Assembly (NCBI GenBank): GCA_938045615.1 | Contig: CALIBC010000179.1 | Coordinates: 62,001 to 126,000 of the forward strand | Reading direction: 5' to 3' | DNA length: 64,000 nt | DNA from: an uncultured Clostridia bacterium | GTDB taxonomy: Bacteria > Bacillota > Clostridia > Peptostreptococcales > Anaerovoracaceae | In this document: piece after piece, positions 35,239 through 42,592 of the stretch | How the letters are laid out: each line of letters opens with the position of its first letter | How positions within the stretch are numbered: position 1 is the stretch's first letter | The notes under the pieces: generated by a model | The model's input: the letters and a program-made list of their open reading frames with translations, nothing else | Databases searched by the model: none | What the model was told of the DNA's origin: nothing | Program-made: the position numbers and the translations under genes

Positions 35239-35263
35239 ATCAACAAATATTTTCGTTTGCCCC

Positions 35264-35292
35264 TTGTAAAGCGCAGTAAAATGTGTTAAAGT
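35264..35292 (+). promoter_or_regulatory. Putative promoter of the aro operon leader
   Basis: TTGTAA (35264-35269), 17-bp spacer, TAAAGT (35287-35292) with a TG one base before the -10 (extended form). It would start RNA near 35299, about 23 nt before the leader AUG, a normal distance for an attenuator. Confidence 0.45.
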
Positions 35293-35321
35293 AGCGGAAA
35301 TCGATCAAATGAGGAACAAAA

Positions 35322-35429
35322 ATGAAGAATTTTTCGGCTATGGCAAAATACTATTATTACTACTTTTACTTTTTCTTTAATAGCGAAGAAGAAGCGTTTT
35401 GCTGTACGGAAAGAAGCCGGGGAGTTTGA
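35322..35429 (+). CDS. Tyr/Phe leader peptide of the aro operon
   Basis: A 35-codon open frame with GAGGAA 5 bp before its ATG. It encodes MKNFSAMAK, then ten consecutive aromatic codons giving YYYYYFYFFF (35349-35378), then an acidic and Cys-containing tail ending in TGA at 35427-35429. Six Tyr and four Phe in a row are far beyond chance and match what the operon makes. Such leaders sense charged tRNA: scarcity of Tyr-tRNA or Phe-tRNA stalls the ribosome on the run. Structural genes for aromatic synthesis begin 90 bp downstream, after an attenuator. The peptide itself probably has no function. It is too short for routine gene calling. Confidence 0.88.
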   Translation: MKNFSAMAKYYYYYFYFFFNSEEEAFCCTERSRGV

Positions 35430-35499
35430 AGAAAACATTTGATTCATATCGGTATTAGGTAACGTAATCCTTGCAGCTGACGCTTGCGGGGATTTTTTT
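35343..35499 (+). promoter_or_regulatory. Ribosome-mediated transcription attenuator (alternative RNA structures)
   Basis: Three exclusive pairings can be drawn. Protector stem 1:2: GGCAAAAU (35342-35349, just before the Tyr/Phe codons) with GUUUUGCU (35396-35403). Antiterminator 2:3: GCUGUACGGA (35401-35410) with UCCUUGCAGC (35468-35477), nine of ten positions paired. Terminator 3:4: 35466-35477 with 35482-35494, followed by seven T. A ribosome stalled on the Tyr/Phe run covers segment 1 and frees segment 2, which pairs with 3 and prevents the terminator. A ribosome that reaches the leader stop at 35427 covers segment 2, so the terminator forms. Confidence 0.8.
35466..35499 (+). terminator. 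Attenuator terminator before aroF
   Basis: AATCCTTGCAGC (35466-35477), TGAC loop, GCTTGCGGGGATT (35482-35494) pair over 12 positions with G-U pairs and one bulge, followed by a T7 run at 35493-35499. The aroF ribosome site AAGGAGG is 8 bp further on, so this terminator stands between promoter and first gene. Confidence 0.88.
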
Positions 35500-35518
35500 A
35501 TTAACGAAGGAGGTTATT

Positions 35519-36520
35519 ATGGTAACAATATTGAAAATCGGAACATCGGATGAACAGAAGAAGTTGTTGATCCATTGGTTTGAGGAGCAGGGACTCAATG
35601 TAAACGAGTATGAGAATGATGGGCAGACTGTGTTGGGCTTGATAGGGGATATTTCCCGGGTGGATATCGATATGCTCGAGCAGCTGGATATTGTTGAACA
35701 GGTGGTCGAGATATCGGAACCGTTCAAGAAAACGAATAGGAAATTTCAGCAAGAGGATTCTGTCATTGATGTGAGCGGAAGGAAGATTGGCGGCGGAAAT
35801 TTTACAGTGATAGCCGGACCCTGCTCGGTGGAAACGGAAGAGCAGATAATAGAGGTTGCGGAGGCGGTGAAAGCTTCGGGCGCGTCGCTGCTCAGAGGCG
35901 GGGCATTCAAACCGCGGACATCCCCTTATGATTTTCAGGGTTTGAAAGCGGAAGGTCTCAGACTTCTTTTGTTGGCAAGGAAAGCAACGGGGCTTCCAAT
36001 AGTGACCGAGATAATGAATCAGGATCATTTGGATTTATTTTCGGATGTGGATGTTATACAGGTTGGAGCCAGAAACATGCAAAACTTTGAGCTGCTGAAG
36101 GAGCTTGGGAGAAGTCGCAAACCTATTTTGCTCAAGCGTGGTCTTGCAAATACCATAAAGGAGCTTCTGATGAGCGCAGAGTACATAATGAGTGGGGGGA
36201 ACGAAAACATAATACTCTGCGAGAGAGGAATAAGGACGTTTGAAACGTACACCAGAAACACTTTGGATCTTTCGGTTATCCCGGTTTTGCACAATCTTAC
36301 GCATCTGCCGGTTATAGTAGATCCGAGCCACGCCACGGGGCATTCCAATCTCGTGGAGCCTATGGCGATGGCGGCAACCGCAGGCGGCGCGGACGGAATT
36401 ATGATAGAAGTGCACAATAATCCGCCCATGGCTCTTTGCGACGGTCCGCAATCCCTTACACCGGCACAGTTTGACGAAACAATGAGAAAGATCATGAAAA
36501 TCAGGGAGGTAGTGGCATGA
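35519..36520 (+). CDS. aroF: 3-deoxy-7-phosphoheptulonate synthase (DAHP synthase, class I beta)
   Basis: A 333-residue enzyme for the first step of the shikimate pathway (PEP + erythrose-4-phosphate). Residues 1-70 form the ferredoxin-like N-terminal regulatory domain ('TILKIGTSDEQKKLLIHWF') that in Thermotoga-type enzymes binds Tyr/Phe for feedback inhibition. The barrel shows 'VIAGPCSVETEEQI', 'ASLLRGGAFKPRTSPYDFQG', 'VIQVGARNMQNFELLKE', 'ILLKRG' and 'PVIVDPSHATGH'. ATG 35519 follows AAGGAGG by 5 bp. It is the first structural gene after the attenuator and overlaps tyrA by 4 bp. Control is therefore likely both by transcription attenuation and by allostery. Confidence 0.95.
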   Translation: MVTILKIGTSDEQKKLLIHWFEEQGLNVNEYENDGQTVLGLIGDISRVDIDMLEQLDIVEQVVEISEPFKKTNRKFQQEDSVIDVSGRKIGGGNFTVIAGPCSVETEEQIIEVAEAVKASGASLLRGGAFKPRTSPYDFQGLKAEGLRLLLLARKATGLPIVTEIMNQDHLDLFSDVDVIQVGARNMQNFELLKELGRSRKPILLKRGLANTIKELLMSAEYIMSGGNENIILCERGIRTFETYTRNTLDLSVIPVLHNLTHLPVIVDPSHATGHSNLVEPMAMAATAGGADGIMIEVHNNPPMALCDGPQSLTPAQFDETMRKIMKIREVVA

Positions 36521-37380
36521 AAGTAGGTATAGTTGGACTCGGATTGGTTGGAGGTTCGTTGGCGAAGGCCTACAAGAAAGCAGAGGTCGAGGTTTTTGGT
36601 GCTGACATTGACATACTTACGCAGGAGTATGCACAGCTTGACGGCGCCGTGGACGGAATATTGGATGACGAAACGGTGAAAGAATGTGATTTGATTTTGA
36701 TTGCAATTACCCCCGAAAAAGCGGTAGAATGGTTTAAGAAGAACAGTGAATTGATTTCACCGAAAACCGTTGTCATAGACTGCTGCGGAACGAAGCGTTT
36801 TGTTTGTGAGGAGTGTTCCAAGATAGCACAGGAGAAAGGGATCGTATACATGGGTGGACATCCCATGGCGGGAAGCGAAATGGGAGGTTACAAAAACAGT
36901 TCGGGCGATCTTTTCAGAAATGCGCCGTTCATTCTGGTTCCCGAAACTACCGACAACATAGATCTCCTCATGAAAGTTAAGGGCATGTTGATGCTCGCCG
37001 GATTCGGAAGAGTCGGTGTTACCACGGCATGCGAGCACGACAGAGTCATAGCATTCACGTCCCAGATGCCGCATATACTGTCAAATGCGTTCATCAAGAG
37101 CAAGACCGCATTGATAGACAGTCAGATGATTTCTGCGGGTAGTTATCAGGATTTTACGCGGGTAGCGTACCTGGATGAGAAGATGTGGTCGGAATTATTT
37201 TTGGAGAACAGGGCAAATCTTTTGGAGGAACTCAAAGGATTTATATGTGAACTGTCAAAATACGAAAAAGCGATGCAAGACAATGACAGGAAGGAGCTGG
37301 AGAGGCTCCTTGGAGAAGGCAAGCGGGCAAAGAGAGAAGTTTTGGAGAAATGCGGACCGGCTCAGATAAATGCGGAATGA
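36517..37380 (+). CDS. tyrA: Prephenate dehydrogenase
   Basis: A 287-residue NAD(P)-dependent enzyme that turns prephenate into 4-hydroxyphenylpyruvate, committing carbon to tyrosine. The Rossmann start is 'KVGIVGLGLVGGSLAKAYKK'. Catalytic-domain blocks are 'GGHPMAGSEMGGYKNSS' (with the catalytic His), 'HDRVIAFTSQMPHILSNAF' and 'FTRVAYLDEKMWSELFLENR'. There is no C-terminal ACT domain, so Tyr feedback must act elsewhere (aroF domain, attenuator). Its ATG overlaps the aroF stop (ATGA). Confidence 0.95.
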   Translation: MKVGIVGLGLVGGSLAKAYKKAEVEVFGADIDILTQEYAQLDGAVDGILDDETVKECDLILIAITPEKAVEWFKKNSELISPKTVVIDCCGTKRFVCEECSKIAQEKGIVYMGGHPMAGSEMGGYKNSSGDLFRNAPFILVPETTDNIDLLMKVKGMLMLAGFGRVGVTTACEHDRVIAFTSQMPHILSNAFIKSKTALIDSQMISAGSYQDFTRVAYLDEKMWSELFLENRANLLEELKGFICELSKYEKAMQDNDRKELERLLGEGKRAKREVLEKCGPAQINAE

Positions 37381-37399
37381 CAAAAGGAGTGCGGTTAAA

Positions 37400-37427
37400 A
37401 GAAAACGCTAAGAAGAGAACGCTAAAA
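37400..37427 (+). repeat. 14-bp tandem repeat in the tyrA-aroA gap
   Basis: AGAAAACGCTAAGA (37400-37413) and AGAGAACGCTAAAA (37414-37427), followed by a partial third start (AGAGC). It occupies part of the 101-bp spacer between tyrA and aroA. Confidence 0.6.
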
Positions 37428-37481
37428 AGAGCATGATAAGCGTAGAACGATACATGGAAAAGGATAAACGGAGAACAGGGC

Positions 37482-38681
37482 GTGGGAGTTAAAATAAAAA
37501 TCATACCATCAAAATCATATGCACACAGGGCGATGATATGTGCGGCTCTTTCGGAGAATAAAAGCACGGTCAGGTGTGATTTTCCCTCAAAGGATATCGA
37601 GGCAACAAGAGCATGTGTAGATGTTCTGAAAAACGGAGGCACTCTCCTGAAGTGCGGCGAAAGCGGATCCACATTGAGATTTCTGCTTCCCGTGTTTGCG
37701 GCTTTGGGGAGAAAAGGAATTTTCGTACCGGAAGGAAGACTGGCAGCCAGACCTCTTTCACCGCTTTATGAGGAACTGCAGTCGCACGGATGCATCTTGA
37801 GTCCCAAAGGGGAAAGCCCGATCACCGTTGAAGGTAAGCTTATTCCGGGAACATTCCATCTTCCGGGGAACATTTCTTCACAGTATATAAGCGGTCTTAT
37901 GATGGCGCTTCCTCTTCTTGAGGGCAAAAGCAGAATCGATATAGAGGGTGAACTTGAGTCGGCAGCATACGTGGATATGACGCTTGAAGTGCTTTCGGCA
38001 TATGACATAGTTTGGATAAAAAAGGTTACATCAAAGGGCGTATCTTATGAAATCCCGTATAAACAGAAGTACTCGGGACCGGAAACCTTTTATGTTGAGG
38101 GAGATTGGTCGGCGGCGGCTTTCTGGCTTTGTGCGGGAGTAATCGGAAAGAATGCAGTGACTGTGAGTGGCCTTAATCTCCGATCGAGCCAGGGCGACAG
38201 GCAGATTGTCGATATCCTGAAGGTTTTCGGTGCTGAAGTTGATGAAGAAGGTGACAGCGTGACCGCATATCCTTCTCAGCTGCACGGGGCGGATATCGAT
38301 CTTGCGGCGATTCCCGATCTGGGGCCGGTCATAGCGCTTCTGGGGTGTGCCGCTTACGGAAAAACACGTTTGTTAAATGCGGGGAGATTGAGACTGAAAG
38401 AAAGCGATCGACTTAAGGCAATCGCAGAGAATTTAAAGCTCTTGGGCGGCAAGGTCAAAGAGAAGAAGGATGGGCTGCTGATAAAGGGAATGTCAGGTGC
38501 GAAATTTATCGGTGGGGAGGTTTCATCTTTCAACGACCACAGGATTGTGATGATGGAAGCGGTTGCATCTTTGATTTCCTATGGCAAAGTTTCTATTCAA
38601 GGTAAGGAAGCCGTGGATAAGTCATACCCCGGTTTTTTCCGTGTCATGGAGACGGCGGGACTTGCGGACAATGTCGTGTAA
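37482..38681 (+). CDS. aroA: 3-phosphoshikimate 1-carboxyvinyltransferase (EPSP synthase)
   Basis: A 399-residue enzyme that joins PEP to shikimate-3-phosphate. It starts at GTG 37482 with GGAG 8 bp upstream. Motifs: 'PSKSYAHRAMI' (substrate-binding Lys, Ser, Arg), 'GESGSTLRFLLP' (PEP loop), 'RPLSPLYEEL', 'SSQYISGLMMALPLL', 'GDWSAAAFWL', 'PDLGPVIALLGC', 'RLKESDRLKAI' and 'FNDHRIVMMEAV'. The PEP loop differs from the common GNAGTAMRPL: Asn is Glu, and Pro after Arg is Phe. The enzyme is short because N-terminal residues before the KS motif are few. It lies in the middle of the aro operon. Confidence 0.93.
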   Translation: MGVKIKIIPSKSYAHRAMICAALSENKSTVRCDFPSKDIEATRACVDVLKNGGTLLKCGESGSTLRFLLPVFAALGRKGIFVPEGRLAARPLSPLYEELQSHGCILSPKGESPITVEGKLIPGTFHLPGNISSQYISGLMMALPLLEGKSRIDIEGELESAAYVDMTLEVLSAYDIVWIKKVTSKGVSYEIPYKQKYSGPETFYVEGDWSAAAFWLCAGVIGKNAVTVSGLNLRSSQGDRQIVDILKVFGAEVDEEGDSVTAYPSQLHGADIDLAAIPDLGPVIALLGCAAYGKTRLLNAGRLRLKESDRLKAIAENLKLLGGKVKEKKDGLLIKGMSGAKFIGGEVSSFNDHRIVMMEAVASLISYGKVSIQGKEAVDKSYPGFFRVMETAGLADNVV

Positions 38682-38726
38682 ACGGCGGGTTGGCTTGCGT
38701 TTTGAACAAGGAAAGTACAGGTAAAT

Positions 38727-39725
38727 ATGTCATCGATATACGGTAAAAACATAAAAGTATCCATATTCGGGGAATCTCACGGAGAGGCGATCGGCGTGAC
38801 AATCGACGGACTGCCTGCCGGAGTGGAGATAGACATTGATGAATTGAAACACTTTTTGAAGAGAAGGGCGCCGGGAAGAAGTCGATATTCCACACCAAGA
38901 AAAGAAGACGATATCCCCGGCTTCATAAGCGGTGTGGTGGGTTCTGTAACGTGCGGAAGTCCTGTTACGGCGATTATCGTAAATGCAAATAGAAAGTCCG
39001 GAGATTATAAGGACATGGCGAGCATGCCAAGACCGGGACATGCGGATTATGCGGCTCACATCAAGTATGGGGGTCACGAAGATTACAGAGGTGGAGGCCA
39101 TTTCAGCGGCAGACTCACGGCGCCTCTTTGCATTGCGGGAGGTATATTTATTCAGATACTAAAAAAAAGAGGGATTACCGTGACCTCAAAGATTCTTGAG
39201 ATAGGCGGAAATCGTGAAGATCCGATGTCTGAGATAGCAAAGGCAAAGGAAAAAGGAGATTCCGTAGGAGGTATAGTTGAATGCAAAATATCCGGTATGC
39301 CCACGGGCGTGGGAGAACCGATGTTTGACGGTCTTGAGAACAAAATAGCACAGGCGGTATTTGCCATACCGGCCGTAAAAGGGGTAGAATTTGGGCTGGG
39401 CTTTGACGCCGCACGTGTTTTGGGCAGCGAAAACAATGACAGCTTCTATTACGATGAAGACGGACATGCATGCACAAAGACCAACAATCACGGAGGGATT
39501 CTCGGAGGAATATCGAGCGGAATGCCTATAGTGTTTCGCACTGCATTCAAACCCACGCCGTCCATTGAGAAAAAACAGAATACGATATTATATGATGCGG
39601 CAAAAAATGTGGAGATAGAGGTCAAAGGAAGGCACGATCCCTGTATTGTGCCGCGGGCGTTGCCGTGCGTGGAGTCGGCGGCCGCAATTGCACTGTTGGA
39701 TGCGCTGGGTGATTATGCTTTATGA
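38727..39725 (+). CDS. aroC: Chorismate synthase
   Basis: A 332-residue FMN-dependent enzyme that removes phosphate from EPSP to make chorismate. Signature blocks are 'GESHGEAIGVTIDGLPAG' (signature 1), 'RRAPGRSRYSTPRKEDD', 'RPGHADYAAHIKYGGHEDYRGGGHFSGRLTA' (signature 2) and 'GRHDPCIVPRALPCVESAAAIALLDAL' (signature 3 region). It is slightly shorter than the typical 360 residues but has every signature. It follows aroA by 45 bp and overlaps the upstream possible start of the chorismate mutase gene. Confidence 0.96.
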   Translation: MSSIYGKNIKVSIFGESHGEAIGVTIDGLPAGVEIDIDELKHFLKRRAPGRSRYSTPRKEDDIPGFISGVVGSVTCGSPVTAIIVNANRKSGDYKDMASMPRPGHADYAAHIKYGGHEDYRGGGHFSGRLTAPLCIAGGIFIQILKKRGITVTSKILEIGGNREDPMSEIAKAKEKGDSVGGIVECKISGMPTGVGEPMFDGLENKIAQAVFAIPAVKGVEFGLGFDAARVLGSENNDSFYYDEDGHACTKTNNHGGILGGISSGMPIVFRTAFKPTPSIEKKQNTILYDAAKNVEIEVKGRHDPCIVPRALPCVESAAAIALLDALGDYAL

Positions 39726-39763
39726 CTGCATTGCGTGAATATACGTTTAGAAAGGTAGAGAAC

Positions 39764-40033
39764 ATGGATTTGAACGATTACCGAAAAGAAATAGACAGCA
39801 TAGACGAGCAAATTGTAAGCCTTTTTAGCAAGAGGATGGAGATTGCGAAAAAGATAGGCGAATACAAGAAAAAGAACGGTCTTGAAGTACTAGATTCAAA
39901 AAGAGAAGAAGAAAAACTGAAACGGATATCCGAGCTTGCGGGCGAGAAAATGCAGGGGTATTGTCTTGCGCTTTATGACCTGATAATGGAAACGAGCAGG
40001 GATTATCAGAAGAACCACATGTATCTTAGGTAG
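39764..40033 (+). CDS. Chorismate mutase (AroQ class)
   Basis: An 89-residue all-helical AroQ-type chorismate mutase that turns chorismate into prephenate. It shows 'LNDYRKEIDSIDEQIVSLFSKRMEIAKKIGEYKKKNG' with the Arg, Arg/Lys and Asp/Glu active-site pattern of this fold, and 'REEEKLKRISELAGE'. It is monofunctional, not fused to prephenate dehydratase; no pheA is in the window. I use ATG 39764 (AAAGG upstream). A longer start at 39722, coupled to the aroC stop (ATGA), would add 14 residues. Confidence 0.9.
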   Translation: MDLNDYRKEIDSIDEQIVSLFSKRMEIAKKIGEYKKKNGLEVLDSKREEEKLKRISELAGEKMQGYCLALYDLIMETSRDYQKNHMYLR

Positions 40034-40103
40034 CGTGCGCAGTCCCGGGAAAAACTATTTGGGAAGCACTTATTAGGGGGAGCATTGGAGAGGAGTATTT
40101 GAA

Positions 40104-41291
40104 ATGTATGGATTCGCACTGATAGGAGAGTCGCTTTCGCACAGTTATTCGCCGATGATCCACAGTAAATTTGGCGATTATAAATATGAACTTTGCGAGG
40201 TTGAAAGGGAAAATCTGCAGGAACTTCTGAATTCGGGCATTTACGACGGATTCAATGTCACGATACCCTACAAAGAAGAGATTATGAAGTATTGCGATGA
40301 GATAAGCAACGACAGTAGGAGGATAGGGTGCGTCAATACGATCGTGAAGAACGAAAAAGGAGGGTATGACGGATACAATACCGATTACTTTGGCTTCAGA
40401 TATCTTCTTGAAAGCAGTGGGATAGATGTTGCCGGCAGAAAGTGCCTGATATTGGGTTCGGGTGGAAGCTCAAAAACTGTGCGAGTTGTTCTTGAGGATC
40501 TTGGAGCGGGAGAAATACTGATCGTTTCAAGATCGGGGAAGTTAAATTATGAAAATGTCGGCAAACAGTCCGATGCGCAGATTATAATAAACACCACACC
40601 TGTCGGCATGTTTCCGAACAACCTGAGATCATTGGTGAATCTCAATGACTTTGTTGAGTGTGGAGGTGTTGTGGATTTGATTTACAACCCCAACAGGACA
40701 CAGTTTATTTTGGATGCGACAGAACGCGGGATTCCCTGCGTATCGGGTCTGGGGATGCTCGTTGCGCAGGCATTCAAGGCGAGTGAAATATTCCAGAACA
40801 AAACTCTGAATCATGAGGAAATTCCGGTTGCGATCGAAGAGGTGAGAAACAGTATGCTTAACAAAATTTTGATAGGTATGCCGGGCGCCGGAAAGACATT
40901 CCTCGGAAGCAAAATGGCTGAGGCAAGCGGAAGGAAATTTATTGACATAGACATGGAGATAGAAGCAGAGGAGGGAATGAGTATCCCTGAGATATTTGAA
41001 CTTAAGGGAGAAAAGTATTTCAGGAAACTTGAGACCGAGAAACTCAGGCAGGCATGCAAAGGTCGCGGACTTGTGATCGCAACAGGCGGAGGAGTTGTAA
41101 AGACGGAAGAGAACTTTAAGATAATACGTCAGAACGGAACTGTGATTTGGGTGAAGAGAGATCTTGACAAATTACAGACGGAGGGTCGCCCTCTGTCGAT
41201 GGCATCGCCTGTGACCGTGCTGTACGATGAAAGAAAAGATGCCTACGATAGCTGGAGCGATTATTTCATCGATAACAATGAGGAACTGTAG
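40104..41291 (+). CDS. Bifunctional shikimate dehydrogenase-shikimate kinase (AroE-AroK fusion)
   Basis: A 395-residue two-domain enzyme. Residues 1-245 are shikimate dehydrogenase: 'SLSHSYSPMIH' (substrate Ser pair), 'NVTIPYKEEI' with catalytic Lys57, 'GYNTDYFGF' with Asp94, and the NADP loop 'LILGSGGSSKT'. Residues about 250-395 are shikimate kinase: Walker A 'GMPGAGKT' at 258-265, 'FIDIDMEIEAEEGMSI', 'RKLETEKL', 'IATGGGVVKT' and the lid Arg in 'TEGRPLSM'. One polypeptide therefore carries out two consecutive steps, dehydroshikimate to shikimate to shikimate-3-phosphate. AGAGGAG precedes the ATG. There is no frameshift between domains. Confidence 0.93.
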   Translation: MYGFALIGESLSHSYSPMIHSKFGDYKYELCEVERENLQELLNSGIYDGFNVTIPYKEEIMKYCDEISNDSRRIGCVNTIVKNEKGGYDGYNTDYFGFRYLLESSGIDVAGRKCLILGSGGSSKTVRVVLEDLGAGEILIVSRSGKLNYENVGKQSDAQIIINTTPVGMFPNNLRSLVNLNDFVECGGVVDLIYNPNRTQFILDATERGIPCVSGLGMLVAQAFKASEIFQNKTLNHEEIPVAIEEVRNSMLNKILIGMPGAGKTFLGSKMAEASGRKFIDIDMEIEAEEGMSIPEIFELKGEKYFRKLETEKLRQACKGRGLVIATGGGVVKTEENFKIIRQNGTVIWVKRDLDKLQTEGRPLSMASPVTVLYDERKDAYDSWSDYFIDNNEEL

Positions 41292-41297
41292 GAAAGT

Positions 41298-41732
41298 ATG
41301 AAAATTTTAATAATAAACGGTCCCAACATAAATATGCTGGGAATAAGAGAACCGGAAATTTACGGCAACAGAACCTACGAGGATCTGATCAACTACATTC
41401 AAGGAGCAATAAGGGCGCTTGAAATAGAAGCGGATTATTTTCAATCGAACCATGAGGGTGAAATAATAGATAAAATACAAAGTGCTTTGGGAATATTTGA
41501 CGGGATTGTCATAAACCCCGCCGCCTATACTCACACGAGCGTGGCGATTCTCGACGCTCTCAAGTCGGTGGACATACCTGCGGTCGAAGTTCATATATCG
41601 GATATCGACGCAAGAGAGGATTTTCGCAAGGTCTCACTTACCAAGAATGCATGTATAGCTTCTGTCGTGGGAAAAGGATTTGACGGCTATGTTATGGCTG
41701 TCAAGTTGATAATGAGTCATTGCGCCCGCTGA
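41298..41732 (+). CDS. aroQ: 3-dehydroquinate dehydratase, type II
   Basis: A 144-residue dodecamer-type dehydroquinase. Motifs are 'IINGPNINMLGIREPEIYG' with the catalytic Tyr, 'FQSNHEGEIIDKIQ', 'GIVINPAAYTHTSVAILDAL' and 'PAVEVHISDIDAREDFR' with the catalytic His. It is the last gene of the aro operon, 6 bp after the fusion gene. The dehydroquinate synthase gene aroB is not in the operon. Confidence 0.96.
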   Translation: MKILIINGPNINMLGIREPEIYGNRTYEDLINYIQGAIRALEIEADYFQSNHEGEIIDKIQSALGIFDGIVINPAAYTHTSVAILDALKSVDIPAVEVHISDIDAREDFRKVSLTKNACIASVVGKGFDGYVMAVKLIMSHCAR

Positions 41733-41790
41733 TACTGCGGCGGGGAGATGGCGAAATAGGCAAGCTGACGCAGGTTCCTCATCGAATAGC

Positions 41791-42573
41791 TCATCGCCGG
41801 GTCGGTTGTTTCCCTTGGTATGCATGGTGCCTTGTGATGAAAACAGAGCCGAGTACGGTGGCAACGGGCACTACCAGGCAGCATCCTATTCCGCTTACGG
41901 AAATCGAGATGATCTCCTTTGCGAGAGATTTACCGTTAAGCACCGCAACGAAAGAATAATCGTTCAGATACTGAATGAAAAGTGTCGTGTATTCGGCTAT
42001 GTATATGTAAAAAATAGTGTGTATAGAGGTGGCCAATATAGCTTTGCTGACGGTAAATGAAGCCTGCATGAGTTCATAAAGCGTCAGTTTTTTATTGTTT
42101 GCGGATATCTCGAATATGGAGCTCACAATTGCGACTGAAGTGTCTAAAAGCACACCGACAAGAGCTATTATCATCGTGGATATTTGAAGTGAGAGCATAC
42201 TCACTCCTATGTTTCGGGTATAGCCGTTGGAATCGGTTATTTCGTATTCTTCAGGAGGGAATCCCTGCCCGTGCGAATTGAGCGCAAATATATATATAAG
42301 TGGAATGACCAGTAAGAACACTGCGGCTATGGAAACCAAAGAAATATGGGATTTAACACCCCCCTCGTTCTGATAATAAAGAACCACAAGACTTATTGCC
42401 GCACAGGATATCAGTGTGATCGGGACAGGATTTCCCCCTCTGTATATCCAAAAGATGGACAATAAAACAAAGCAGGCGTTCAGAGTTGTTGTGATTATCG
42501 ACTTTGAACCCTTATCGCCACATATGAGCAGTATGGATATTATTAAAATCGTCGCCAACATTATCAAAATCAT
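41791..42573 (-). CDS. YibE/F-like membrane protein (second of a pair)
   Basis: A 260-residue integral membrane protein with about seven hydrophobic segments and the YibE/F-like blocks 'ALVGVLLDTSVAIVSSIFEI' and 'SISVSGIGCCLVVPVATVLGSVF'. It is paired with, and overlaps in its possible upstream start, the longer YibE/F protein just before it. The family is without proven function; it is often proposed to be a permease. ATG 42573 (GGGAGA upstream) is preferred over 42609, which lacks a ribosome site. The gene converges with aroQ. Confidence 0.75.
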   Translation of the reverse strand: MILIMLATILIISILLICGDKGSKSIITTTLNACFVLLSIFWIYRGGNPVPITLISCAAISLVVLYYQNEGGVKSHISLVSIAAVFLLVIPLIYIFALNSHGQGFPPEEYEITDSNGYTRNIGVSMLSLQISTMIIALVGVLLDTSVAIVSSIFEISANNKKLTLYELMQASFTVSKAILATSIHTIFYIYIAEYTTLFIQYLNDYSFVAVLNGKSLAKEIISISVSGIGCCLVVPVATVLGSVFITRHHAYQGKQPTRR

Positions 42574-42592
42574 TGTACACGTATCTCCCGTA

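Noticed and set aside
35322..35429. Possibility that the aromatic-rich short frame is a chance low-complexity T/A tract
   Set aside because: The run alternates TAC, TAT, TTT and TTC codons, is preceded by a ribosome site at ideal distance, ends in a stop at the expected place and is followed by a fitted attenuator, so chance is unlikely.
34840..35519. T-box riboswitch before the aro operon
   Set aside because: No T-box consensus or specifier hairpin can be seen. The leader peptide plus terminator explains the region better.
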